In this document: one piece after another, positions 43,209-51,291 of the stretch
Numbering within the stretch: position 1 is the stretch's first letter
Layout of the letters: each line of letters opens with the position of its first letter
Notes under the pieces: generated by a model
The model's input: only the letters and a program-made list of their open reading frames with translations
Told to the model about the DNA's origin: nothing
Databases searched by the model: none
Assembly: GCF_003258295.1 (NCBI RefSeq)
Contig: NZ_QKYN01000029.1
Coordinates: 1 to 64,000 of the forward strand
Direction of reading: 5' to 3'
Origin: Streptacidiphilus pinicola
Lineage (GTDB): Bacteria > Actinomycetota > Actinomycetes > Streptomycetales > Streptomycetaceae
Length of the DNA: 64,000 bases
Translations under genes and position numbers: made by a program

Positions 43209-43296
43209 GGCGGAGGTATTCGCCAGGGGGCCACGGCCGGTTCCGGCCGTGGGGCGCCGGTCGGCCCGCCCGCCGCCGGACGGCTACCCTCGCCTC

Positions 43297-44757
43297 ATGC
43301 CTTCCCTGAACGAGCTGGTGCGCCACCACACCGCGCTGGAGCCCGCCGACGTGGAGTGGATCCACCTGCTGATCTCCGAATGGCAGCTGCTCTCGGACCT
43401 CTCCTTCGCCGACCTCGTGCTCTGGGTTCCGACCCGGGACGGCACCCGCTACGTCTCCCTGGCCCAGATGCGGCCCAACACCGGACCCACCTCCTACCAG
43501 GACGACATGGTCGGCCACCTGGTGCCGCGCGGCCGCAGGCCGCTGCTGGACATGGCGCTCGACGAGGGCCGGATCGTCCGCGAGGGTGATCCGGAGTGGC
43601 GCGAGGACGTACCCGTTCGGGTGGAGTCGATCCCGGTGCGGCGCGAGGGGCGCATCCTCGGGGTGATCGCCCGCAACACCAACCTGCTGACCGTGCGCAC
43701 GCCGAGCCGGCTGGAGCTCACCTATCTGCAGAGCGCCTCCGACCTGGCCCAGATGATCGCCAACGGCACCTTCCCGTTCCCCGGCGAGCAGAGCGACATG
43801 GACGCCTCGCCGCGCGCCGGCGACGGACTGATCCGGCTCGACGCCGACGGCGTCGTCACCTACGCCAGCCCCAACGCGCTCTCCGCCTACCATCGCCTCG
43901 GCCTCTCCGCCGACCTGGTCGGGCTGAACCTCGGCCGGACCACCGCCGACCTGATCCCGCCCACCCGCGGCCCCGTCGACGAGGCCCTGGTCAAGCTCGC
44001 CAGCGGCTGGGCGCCGCGGCAGACCGAGATCGAGCATCCCGAGGCCGTCGTCCAGCTGCGCACCATCCCGCTCAAGCCCAAGGGCGAGACCGTCGGCTCA
44101 CTGGTGCTGCTGCGCGACGTCACCGAGCTGCGCCGCCGCGAGCGCGAGCTGATGACCAAGGACGCGACCATCCGGGAGATCCACCACCGGGTCAAGAACA
44201 ACCTGCAGACCGTCGCCGCGCTGCTGCGGCTGCAGTCCCGCCGGATGGACTCCGCGCCCGCCCGCGCCGCACTGGACGAGGCGGTCCGCCGGGTCGGCTC
44301 GATCGCCATCGTGCACGAGACGCTCTCCATGGCCCTGGACGAGACGGTCGCCTTCGACGAGATCGCCGACCGGGTGCTGGCCATGGTGATGGAGCTCTCC
44401 CAGGAGGGCCGGGTCACCGCCCGCCGTGACGGCAGCTTCGGCATCCTGTCCGCCGAGGTGGCCACCCCCCTGTCGATGATCCTCACCGAGGTCCTGCAGA
44501 ACGCGCTCGAGCACGCGTACGGCCCCAAGACCGGCGGTGTGGTGGAGGTCTCGGCCCGGCGCGAGGAGGGTGTGCTGCACATCACCGTCACTGACGACGG
44601 CTCAGGCCTGCCCGAGGGATTCGACCCGCAGACGGCCGGCAACCTCGGCCTGCAGATCGTCCGTACGCTGGCGGCGGGTGAGTTGGGCGGAAAGTTCGAT
44701 ATGCGCCCGGCGCCGAAGGGCGGGACACAGGTGCTGCTCGCCATCCCGTTCGACTGA
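43297..44757 (+). CDS. PdtaS-like sensor histidine kinase
   Basis: A 486-residue soluble kinase. The N-terminal domain (LVRHHTALEPADVEWIHLLISEWQLLSDLSFADLVLW) is a GAF-like sensor and is followed by a PAS domain (DGLIRLDADGVVTYASPNALS). The HisKA_2 phospho-acceptor helix EIHHRVKNNLQTVAALL has His at residues 296-297. The ATPase domain has N, G1 and G2 boxes (LTEVLQNALEHAY, TDDGSGLPEGFD, GNLGLQIVRTL). In mycobacteria PdtaS pairs with an ANTAR-type regulator that acts on RNA. ATG 43297 has no obvious ribosome binding site. It normally lies beside wblE; here the NRPS gene is inserted between them. Confidence 0.92.
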   Translation: MPSLNELVRHHTALEPADVEWIHLLISEWQLLSDLSFADLVLWVPTRDGTRYVSLAQMRPNTGPTSYQDDMVGHLVPRGRRPLLDMALDEGRIVREGDPEWREDVPVRVESIPVRREGRILGVIARNTNLLTVRTPSRLELTYLQSASDLAQMIANGTFPFPGEQSDMDASPRAGDGLIRLDADGVVTYASPNALSAYHRLGLSADLVGLNLGRTTADLIPPTRGPVDEALVKLASGWAPRQTEIEHPEAVVQLRTIPLKPKGETVGSLVLLRDVTELRRRERELMTKDATIREIHHRVKNNLQTVAALLRLQSRRMDSAPARAALDEAVRRVGSIAIVHETLSMALDETVAFDEIADRVLAMVMELSQEGRVTARRDGSFGILSAEVATPLSMILTEVLQNALEHAYGPKTGGVVEVSARREEGVLHITVTDDGSGLPEGFDPQTAGNLGLQIVRTLAAGELGGKFDMRPAPKGGTQVLLAIPFD

Positions 44758-44896
44758 CGGACAGGGCCCTTTTACCAGTTACTCACCCTGGTGACGACAA
44801 CCGCAGGGGATGCTGATTCGTCTACAGTCGCAGGCGCCCCAGAAGTCGGGCGGCGCCGCGCAGCACGACCCACCCAGACGCCGGACGAGAAACTAC

Positions 44897-47800
44897 GTGG
44901 ATCAACAGAACAACATCGCGCCGCCTCACCCCACCGCCTCCGGCATGGGCACCGTCATGGCACCCAGCTGGCAGCAGCAGGCCACGACCTGGCCGGGAGC
45001 GGTGTGGCCGACGGCCGACCCGGCCCCGGCACGGACGCTGCTGGACGTCCTCGACGAGACGGCCTGGCGCCACCCGGACGCCCCGGCCCTCGACACCGGC
45101 AGCGCCGTCCTCTCCTACCGGCAGCTGCTGAACGCCGTCGGCACCCTCGCGGCCGAGCTGGCGGGCTACGGCATCGGGCCCGGCGACCGCGTCGGCGTGC
45201 GCGTGCCCAGCGGCACCCCGGAGCTCTACCTGGCGATCCTCGGCGTGCTCCGCGCCGGCGCGGCCTACGTGCCCGTCGACGTGGACGACCCCGACGAGCG
45301 CGCCGAGATGATCTGGACCGACGCCGGCGTCTGCGCCATCATCGGCGCGGGACTGTCCGTCATGGCCGGCCCCAGCCCCACCGGCGGCGAGCCGGGCGCG
45401 GCCCGGATCACCGACGACGCGTGGATCATCTTCACCTCCGGCACCACCGGCCGCCCCAAGGGCGTCGCCGTCACCCACCGCAGCGCCGCCGCCTTCGTCG
45501 ACGCCGAGGCCCGGCTGTTCCTGCGGCAGGCCCCGCTCGGCCCTGGCGACCGGGTGCTGGCCGGCCTGTCCGTCGCCTTCGACGCCTCCTGCGAGGAGAT
45601 GTGGCTGGCCTGGCGCCACGGCGCCTGCCTGGTGCCCGCGCCCCGCTCGCTGGTCAAGGCCGGCACCGACCTCGGCCCGTGGCTGGTCGAACGCGGCATC
45701 ACCGTCGTCTCCACCGTGCCGACCCTGGTCGCCCTCTGGCCCGAGCAGGCACTGGACCGGGTGCGGCTGCTGATCGTCGGCGGCGAGGCCTGCCCGCCCG
45801 AGCTGGTGGAGCGCCTGGCCGTCTCCGGCCGCGAGTTCTGGAACACCTACGGCCCCACCGAGGCCACCGTCGTCGCCTGCGCCTCGCTGATGCGCGCGGG
45901 CGAGCCGGTCCGCATCGGCGCGCCGCTGGACGGCTGGGAGCTGGCCGTCGTCGGCCCCGACAACCGGCCCGTCCCCTGGGGCGAGGTCGGCGAGCTGGTG
46001 ATCGGCGGCGTCGGCACCGCCCGCTACCTCGACCCGGCCAAGGACACCGAGAAGTTCGGCGCGCAGCCCTGGCACGGGCGCCCCGAACGCGTCTACCGCA
46101 GCGGCGACCTGGTCCGCGCCGACCCGCGGGGCCTGATCTTCATGGGCCGCGCCGACGAGCAGGTCAAGCTCGGTGGCCGGCGCATCGAACTCGGCGAGGT
46201 CGACGCCGCGCTGCAGGCGCTGCCCGGCATCCGGGCCGCCGCCGCGGCGGTCAAGGAGACCCCGGCCGGCGGCCAGGTGCTGGTCGGCTACCTCGTCCCC
46301 GACGGCTCCGGCGAGCCCGACCTCGCGGCGCTGCGCACGCTCCTGCTGGACAAGCTTCCGCAGGCGCTGGTGCCGGTGCTGGCCGTCGTGTCCGAACTGC
46401 CCACCCGTACCTCGGGCAAGGTCGACCGCAAGGCGCTGCCCTGGCCGCTGCCCGGCGTCGGCGCCGAGGCCGCGGCCTCCGGCGGGCCGCTGCACGGCAC
46501 CGCCGCGTGGCTGGGGGAGCAGTGGCAGGCCGTCCTCGGCGTGCCGGTCGGAGCCGAGAGCGACTTCTTCGCGCTCGGCGGCACCAGCCTCGCCGCGGCC
46601 AAGCTGGTCTCGCTGCTGCGGCAGCGCTTCCCCGGCGCCTCCGTCGCCGACCTCTACCAGCAGCCGGTGCTGCAGACGCTCGCGAACCACCTCGACGGCG
46701 GCGCGGACGAATCCGTGGAGGTCCGCGAGGTCCGGCCGGTGCCGGCCTACGTCGGCCTCTACCAGGGGCTGGTGCTCGCCGTCCTCTACGCCGTGACCGG
46801 GCTGCGCTGGGTGCTGGCGCTGGCCGCGGTGGACAACCTCATAGGGCCGCTGCCCTGGGCTCCGCACACCTCCTGGGTGCTGGTGGTCGGTGGTTGGCTG
46901 CTGCTCTCCAGCGCCTTCGGCCGCTGCCTGATCGGCGCGATCGGGTCCCGGCTGCTGACAGCGGGTCTGAAGCCGGGCACGTACCGCCGCGGCGGCGCGG
47001 CCCACCTGCGGCTGTGGACCGCCGAGCGGCTGGTCGCCATGTTCAACGTGGCCGCCGTGATCGGCACCCCGCTCGCGCGTCGCTACGCCAAGCTGCTCGG
47101 CTGCCGCGTCGGCCGCGACGTCGAGCTGCACAGCATGCCGCCGGTCACCGGCATGGCCGTCTACGGCGACGGCTGCGCGGTGGAGACCGAGGTCGACACG
47201 GCCGGCTGGTGGCTCGACGGCGACGTGCTGCACCTGGGCACCATCCGGATCGGCAAGAACGCGCGCGTCGGTACCCGCACCATGCTGATGCCCGGCGCCG
47301 AGATCGGCTACGAGGCCGAGGTGCTGCCCGGCAGTTGCGTGCTGGGCCGCGTCCCGGCGCGCGCCCGCGTCCACGGCAGCCCCGCCGTGCCGGACGAGCG
47401 CCCGGTCCCGGAGAACGAGCTCTGGCCCGCGCCCGCGCACCGTCGTTCGCGCGCCTGGAGCCTGGCCTTCGCGCTGGCCCTGCCCGGCTTCCAGCTGCTG
47501 CCGCTGCTCTCGGCGCTGCCGGCCGTCGCGGTGCTCTGGCTGCTGATAGGGAAGGACCCCTCCTACTCCAGCATCTTCGACCGGATCCTGACCGCCTCGG
47601 TGCCCCTGGCCCTGGTCACGACGGCCCTCTACGCGCTGGCCGTGGTGGTCGCGGTCCGGCTGCTGTCGGTCCCGATCAAGCCGGGGCTGCACCCGGCCCA
47701 CGGCAGGGTCGGGTTCTGCGTCTGGGCCGTGCACAACCTGATGGCCTCCTCGCGGGTCACCCTGTTCCCGTTCTACGCCAGCCTGATGACCCCGGTCTGG

Positions 47801-48835
47801 CTGCGGCTGCTGGGCGCCCGGATCGGCCGCCGGGTCGAGGCCTCGACGGCGATCGGCCTGCCCGGAATGATGCGGGTCGACGACCACGCCTTCCTCGCGG
47901 ACGACACCATGGTCGGCTCCTTCGCCCTCGGCGGTGGCTGGCTGCGGCTCGGGGTCTCCTCGGTGGGCAAGCGCTCCTTCGTCGGCAACTCCGGCATCGT
48001 CGCCCCCGGGCGCGCGCTGCCGGACGACTCGCTCGTGGGCGTGCTCTCCGACGCCCCGCCGGACGCCGAGCCGGGCAGCTCCTGGCTGGGCCGCCCCGGC
48101 ATGCGGGTGCAGCGCGTCGTGGAGGGCGGCGAGGACACCGCCCGCACCTACGACCCGCCGCGCCGACTGGTATGGGCACGAGGGCTGGTGGAGCTGTGCC
48201 GGGTCATCCCGGTGCTGCTGACGGTGCTCCTCGGCGACCTGGCCGCCACCGGCCTGCAGGCGCTCTTCGACTGGGACGGGCTGACGATGTGTGCCGTCCT
48301 CGCCGGTGTGATGCTGCTCGCCCTCGGGGTGACGGCGTGTCTGATGACCACGCTGGCCAAGTGGTTGCTGATGGGCCGCTTCCGCGAGGGCCAGAAGCCG
48401 CTGTGGAGCGCGTTCGTGTGGCGCAACGAACTCTTCGACACCTTCGTCGAGGAGCTGGCCATGCCGTGGCTGGGCAGCACGCTGGTCGGCACGCCCTTCT
48501 TCACCCTGTGGCTGCGCAGCCTCGGCACCCGGATCGGCCGCGGAGTGTGGTGCGAGTCGCACTGGTTCCCCGAGACCGACCTGATCAGCATCGGCGACGG
48601 AGCCACCGTCAACCGCGGTGTGGTGGTGCAGACTCACCTCTTCCACGACCGGCTGATGCGGATGGACACGATCGAGATCGAGGCGGGCGCGACCATCGGC
48701 CCGCACTCCATCGTGCTGCTGGGCTCGACACTGGGGGAGGGGTCCGTGGTGGGCCCGTCCTCGCTGGTGATGCGCGGCGAGTCGGTGCCGGCGGGCAGCC
48801 GCTGGCTGGGCAACCCGGTGCGCCGCTGGGCGTAG
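44897..48835 (+). CDS. Pls/PosA-type NRPS (cationic homopolymer synthetase family)
   Basis: The 1312-residue protein (GTG 44897; ATG 44945 is an alternative) has one adenylation and one carrier domain fused to a membrane part. Adenylation motifs are WIIFTSGTTGRPKG (residues 175-188), NTYGPTEATV (about 315), YRSGDLV, GRADEQVKLGGRRIELGE and SGKVDRKALP (about 506). The carrier serine is in DFFALGGTSL near residue 561. From 600 to the end there are paired transmembrane helices alternating with three soluble segments, some hexapeptide-like (IGKNARVGTRTMLMPGAEIG). This order and length match epsilon-poly-L-lysine synthetase (1319 aa). No condensation or thioesterase domain of ordinary type is visible. 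The monomer cannot be assigned from sequence alone. A strong terminator follows. Confidence 0.92.
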   Translation: MDQQNNIAPPHPTASGMGTVMAPSWQQQATTWPGAVWPTADPAPARTLLDVLDETAWRHPDAPALDTGSAVLSYRQLLNAVGTLAAELAGYGIGPGDRVGVRVPSGTPELYLAILGVLRAGAAYVPVDVDDPDERAEMIWTDAGVCAIIGAGLSVMAGPSPTGGEPGAARITDDAWIIFTSGTTGRPKGVAVTHRSAAAFVDAEARLFLRQAPLGPGDRVLAGLSVAFDASCEEMWLAWRHGACLVPAPRSLVKAGTDLGPWLVERGITVVSTVPTLVALWPEQALDRVRLLIVGGEACPPELVERLAVSGREFWNTYGPTEATVVACASLMRAGEPVRIGAPLDGWELAVVGPDNRPVPWGEVGELVIGGVGTARYLDPAKDTEKFGAQPWHGRPERVYRSGDLVRADPRGLIFMGRADEQVKLGGRRIELGEVDAALQALPGIRAAAAAVKETPAGGQVLVGYLVPDGSGEPDLAALRTLLLDKLPQALVPVLAVVSELPTRTSGKVDRKALPWPLPGVGAEAAASGGPLHGTAAWLGEQWQAVLGVPVGAESDFFALGGTSLAAAKLVSLLRQRFPGASVADLYQQPVLQTLANHLDGGADESVEVREVRPVPAYVGLYQGLVLAVLYAVTGLRWVLALAAVDNLIGPLPWAPHTSWVLVVGGWLLLSSAFGRCLIGAIGSRLLTAGLKPGTYRRGGAAHLRLWTAERLVAMFNVAAVIGTPLARRYAKLLGCRVGRDVELHSMPPVTGMAVYGDGCAVETEVDTAGWWLDGDVLHLGTIRIGKNARVGTRTMLMPGAEIGYEAEVLPGSCVLGRVPARARVHGSPAVPDERPVPENELWPAPAHRRSRAWSLAFALALPGFQLLPLLSALPAVAVLWLLIGKDPSYSSIFDRILTASVPLALVTTALYALAVVVAVRLLSVPIKPGLHPAHGRVGFCVWAVHNLMASSRVTLFPFYASLMTPVWLRLLGARIGRRVEASTAIGLPGMMRVDDHAFLADDTMVGSFALGGGWLRLGVSSVGKRSFVGNSGIVAPGRALPDDSLVGVLSDAPPDAEPGSSWLGRPGMRVQRVVEGGEDTARTYDPPRRLVWARGLVELCRVIPVLLTVLLGDLAATGLQALFDWDGLTMCAVLAGVMLLALGVTACLMTTLAKWLLMGRFREGQKPLWSAFVWRNELFDTFVEELAMPWLGSTLVGTPFFTLWLRSLGTRIGRGVWCESHWFPETDLISIGDGATVNRGVVVQTHLFHDRLMRMDTIEIEAGATIGPHSIVLLGSTLGEGSVVGPSSLVMRGESVPAGSRWLGNPVRRWA

Positions 48836-48894
48836 GGGACAAGCAGGAGGGCCCCCGTCCGCGGTGCGGACGGGGGCCCTCCTGCTTGTCCCCG
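48835..48894. terminator. Very strong terminator after the NRPS gene
   Basis: A stem of about 28 bp with one bulged C (48841) and loop GGT starts at the stop codon of the NRPS gene. As it is nearly symmetrical it can also stop minus-strand transcripts arriving from wblE or the 6C RNA. Confidence 0.85.
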
Positions 48895-48904
48895 AGATGT
48901 CCCT

Positions 48905-49000
48905 GAGAACGAAGCGAGGCCCTGCCGAACGGGGGGGAGGTTCGGCAGGGCCTCTGAACCTGCTCCGGCCGTCGGGGGGAGTCGGCCGGAGCAGGGGCTC
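48905..49000 (-). ncRNA. 6C RNA
   Basis: On the minus strand two stable hairpins follow each other: arms 48993-48983/48971-48961 with loop ACTCCCCCCGA, and arms 48954-48940/48930-48916 (15 bp perfect) with the loop CTCCCCCCC. Two stem-loops each exposing six or more cytosines define the 6C RNA of Actinobacteria. A TTGCTC and GATACC pair 17 bases apart at about 49085-49056 could be its promoter. The run of U-rich bases after the second hairpin (GCUUCGUUCUC) fits an end. The C-rich loops can pair with purine-rich ribosome binding sites. Confidence 0.8.
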
Positions 49001-49188
49001 TGTGATGACAGTGGCGCTCCGTGCACGGCACGGGCGACTGCCCTCGGCTCCGACGGTATCAAATCCTCGGGGCCGTTGAGCAATGCACAGGTGTGCATTG
49101 CTTTGGAAAGTGCTCACCCTGCGCTCACGGCGGGCACTTGATCAAGGGCTGATCAGAAGGTGGAACGGTGGTGCGGTGACTCTTCGTG

Positions 49189-49440
49189 TCAGGCGGTGCG
49201 GGCACGGTTGCGGGCGGCGCGGCGCTTCATCGCACGACGCTCGTCCTCGCTCATGCCGCCCCAGACACCGGCGTCCTGGCCCGTCTCCAGCGCCCACTGG
49301 AGGCAGCTCTCCATGACCGGGCAGCGACGGCAGACGGCCTTCGCCTCCTCGATCTGGAGCAGCGCGGGCCCGGTGTTGCCGATGGGGAAGAAAAGCTCGG
49401 GGTCCTCTTCCCGGCAGACAGCGCGGTGGCGCCAGTCCAT
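49189..49440 (-). CDS. wblE: WhiB-family regulator WblE
   Basis: An 83-residue iron-sulfur cluster protein with the four ligands Cys9, Cys37, Cys40 and Cys46 (AVCRRCPVMESC), the GVWGG turn and a basic C-terminal tail (RRAMKRRAARNRARTA) for DNA contact. It is the WblE/WhiB1 type. The start MDWRHRAVC at ATG 49440 follows GAGGAG by 8 bases. WblE-type proteins bind the housekeeping sigma factor region 4 and respond to nitric oxide or oxidation. It is placed beside the kinase-NRPS block and above the 6C RNA. Confidence 0.95.
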   Translation of the reverse strand: MDWRHRAVCREEDPELFFPIGNTGPALLQIEEAKAVCRRCPVMESCLQWALETGQDAGVWGGMSEDERRAMKRRAARNRARTA

Positions 49441-49775
49441 CTTGTCCAACTCCTCTAAACGGCGGGGGTGTCCCACCAGCGTCAATGGCAGCTTGTGAAT
49501 GTGAACGCTTTCACGAACCCGATGGCAGGCACAGGGCCGACACGTGAGTCGGCGCACGGATGCTCGCGGCGTTGCGGGGTGGATTCGGGCGACTCAGGCG
49601 GTCTCCGTTACGGACCGTCCCGATCGCCATGTAAAGGTTCGCAAACCTCGACCCGGGATACAACCCCCTTCGGGTAGGAAATTTTGAATCGTCGGTGTCG
49701 CTTGGGTCACACCCTGTACTTCGATGGAGTGAAGCGGTGCGTGCGTTCGAGAACAAGGCCAAACGGCCCTCGCGT
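49441..49775 (-). other. wblE upstream region, no gene
   Basis: A 335-base gap between wblE and the lipid kinase gene. It has low-GC patches around 49480-49520 and 49670-49700 and must hold the wblE promoter. No credible ORF is present. Confidence 0.5.
49501..49514. promoter_or_regulatory. Inverted repeat upstream of wblE
   Basis: GTGAACGCTTTCAC has inverted arms GTGAA/TTCAC around CGCT, 61 bases before the wblE start. It is a candidate operator; the regulator is unknown. Confidence 0.35.
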
Positions 49776-50732
49776 TCACACAATCACACGCAGTGCCCGA
49801 GATACGCCTGTGAAGCTGATGGTGTTCCGCTCTCCAAGGTGGTCCCCATCGACCTGGAACGGCAGCGGTTCCTGCGAATGCAAGGTGAATTCGGCGAGAT
49901 CGTGGTAAGCGACCACGTGTTTGCCGTGCGGGCCCGCGCCGGTCGAGTCGAGCAGCTGCGGGATCGTGCGCAGGGTCTGAACGAGTGACATCCGGGTCAT
50001 GCCGAAGAGGTCCAGGCTCGTGTCGAAACCGGCCTCCGGGGAGGCGTACACCGGCCGGTTCCCCAGATACGTCCACGGCGAGGTGTTGGAGACTATCGAC
50101 ACCGCCAGGCCCGGAACCGGGTCCATCCCGTCGCTACTGAACGTGATCGGCCCGTTGCGCCGGTTGCGGCCCTCCTCGAAGAACTGCCGCCAGGCCTGGC
50201 CGACATAGAGGGCGTGCGTCGAGCGCCGCCCGTCCCGCCGCGCCTGCTCGACCCGGCCCACCACGCCGGCGTCGAAGCCGAAGCCGGCGGTGAAGGTGAA
50301 CCACCGGTCGGGGAGCCCCTGTCCGCCGGAGCGGCCCAGCGAGATGGAGCGCTGCCGCGGACTCTCCGGCCGGCTCAGCGCGTCCAGCAGCACGCCGGTG
50401 GCCTCGACCGGATCGTTCGGCAGACCGAGCGCGCGGGCGAAGACGTTGGTGCTGCCGCCCGGCACCACCGCGAGCGCGGGCAGGTGTTCGCCGGGGCCGT
50501 CGTGAAGCAGGCCGTTGACGACCTCGTTCACCGTGCCGTCGCCGCCGAGCGCGACCACGACGTCGTGCGTCTGCTCCCGCGCGGCCTCCCGCGCGAGGTC
50601 CCGCGCGTGGCCCCGGTACCCGGTGGCGACGACGTCCAACTTCAGGTCGTTGGCGAGCGCGTGCGCGAGGACGTCTCTGGTCCGTCCACTGGTGGTGGTC
50701 GCTTTGGGATTGACGACCAGGAGCGCACGCAT
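49776..50732 (-). CDS. Diacylglycerol kinase/lipid kinase family protein
   Basis: A 318-residue member of the DAGK catalytic family. It starts MRALLVVNPKATTTSG, with the ATP-binding GGDGT motif in VVVALGGDGTVNEVVNGLL and PGGSTNVFARALGLP (about residues 92-106). The middle has FTFTAGFGFDAGVV, and the end is a beta-sandwich (PLPFQVDGDHLGE). It probably phosphorylates a diacylglycerol or related lipid. ATG 50732 has no strong ribosome binding site; the long ORF past it is not real coding sequence. Confidence 0.9.
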   Translation of the reverse strand: MRALLVVNPKATTTSGRTRDVLAHALANDLKLDVVATGYRGHARDLAREAAREQTHDVVVALGGDGTVNEVVNGLLHDGPGEHLPALAVVPGGSTNVFARALGLPNDPVEATGVLLDALSRPESPRQRSISLGRSGGQGLPDRWFTFTAGFGFDAGVVGRVEQARRDGRRSTHALYVGQAWRQFFEEGRNRRNGPITFSSDGMDPVPGLAVSIVSNTSPWTYLGNRPVYASPEAGFDTSLDLFGMTRMSLVQTLRTIPQLLDSTGAGPHGKHVVAYHDLAEFTLHSQEPLPFQVDGDHLGERNTISFTGVSRALRVIV

Positions 50733-50840
50733 GGTGGTAAGCGTACCTACGGGCGCCCGCCCCGAACCTCCTCGGGGCGGGTCGCGTGGTGGCCCGCGCC
50801 CCCGGGCCGTGGGCCGCAGGGCACGAGCTAGCCTGGAGGC

Positions 50841-51266
50841 GTGACTGCCGATGCCGCTCTGCCCGCCGCCACCGCGCCCCTGCGTCCGAGGACGCTGACC
50901 GCCGGGGCCTGGTTCTCCATCGCCCAGGGCGTCGTGATCGCCGCCTACGGCGTGTACGTGATGGTGGCCCCGCTCACCAGCACCACCAAGACCGGCATCG
51001 GGATGACCGAGTTCGCCGGCGGGCTGCTGCTGCTCATGGGCCTGCTCCCGCTCGCTGCGGGACGCGCGCTGCTGCAGCTGAAGAAGTGGGGACGCAGCCC
51101 GGCCGTCATGGTCGACACGTTGTGCCTGGCGGTCGCCTACTTCACGTTCCAGAACGGCGGCGCCTTCATCGCGCTCGGCGTCGCCGTGGGGCTGGCCGGG
51201 ATCGCCGGGATCGTCCTGCTGCTGCACCCGAGGACCACCGCAGCGCTGTGGCCCTCGGGTCAGTGA
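50841..51266 (+). CDS. Small integral membrane protein (141 aa)
   Basis: GTG 50841 is preceded by CTGGAGGC. Four hydrophobic segments (AGAWFSIAQGVVIAAYGVYVM, FAGGLLLLMGLLPLAAG, AVMVDTLCLAVAYFTF, FIALGVAVGLAGIAGIVLLL) make up most of the protein, with short charged loops. I recognise it only as a conserved streptomycete membrane protein upstream of sigH. No function can be assigned. Confidence 0.75.
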   Translation: MTADAALPAATAPLRPRTLTAGAWFSIAQGVVIAAYGVYVMVAPLTSTTKTGIGMTEFAGGLLLLMGLLPLAAGRALLQLKKWGRSPAVMVDTLCLAVAYFTFQNGGAFIALGVAVGLAGIAGIVLLLHPRTTAALWPSGQ

Positions 51267-51291
51267 CCGGCCTCGGTGACCGGCCGGGGAC

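Noticed and set aside
44822-49117. A 1431-residue minus-strand ORF opposite the NRPS gene
   Set aside because: It is a high-GC antisense shadow with biased composition (Asp, Gln, His, Arg) and no domain; the plus strand has the NRPS motifs.
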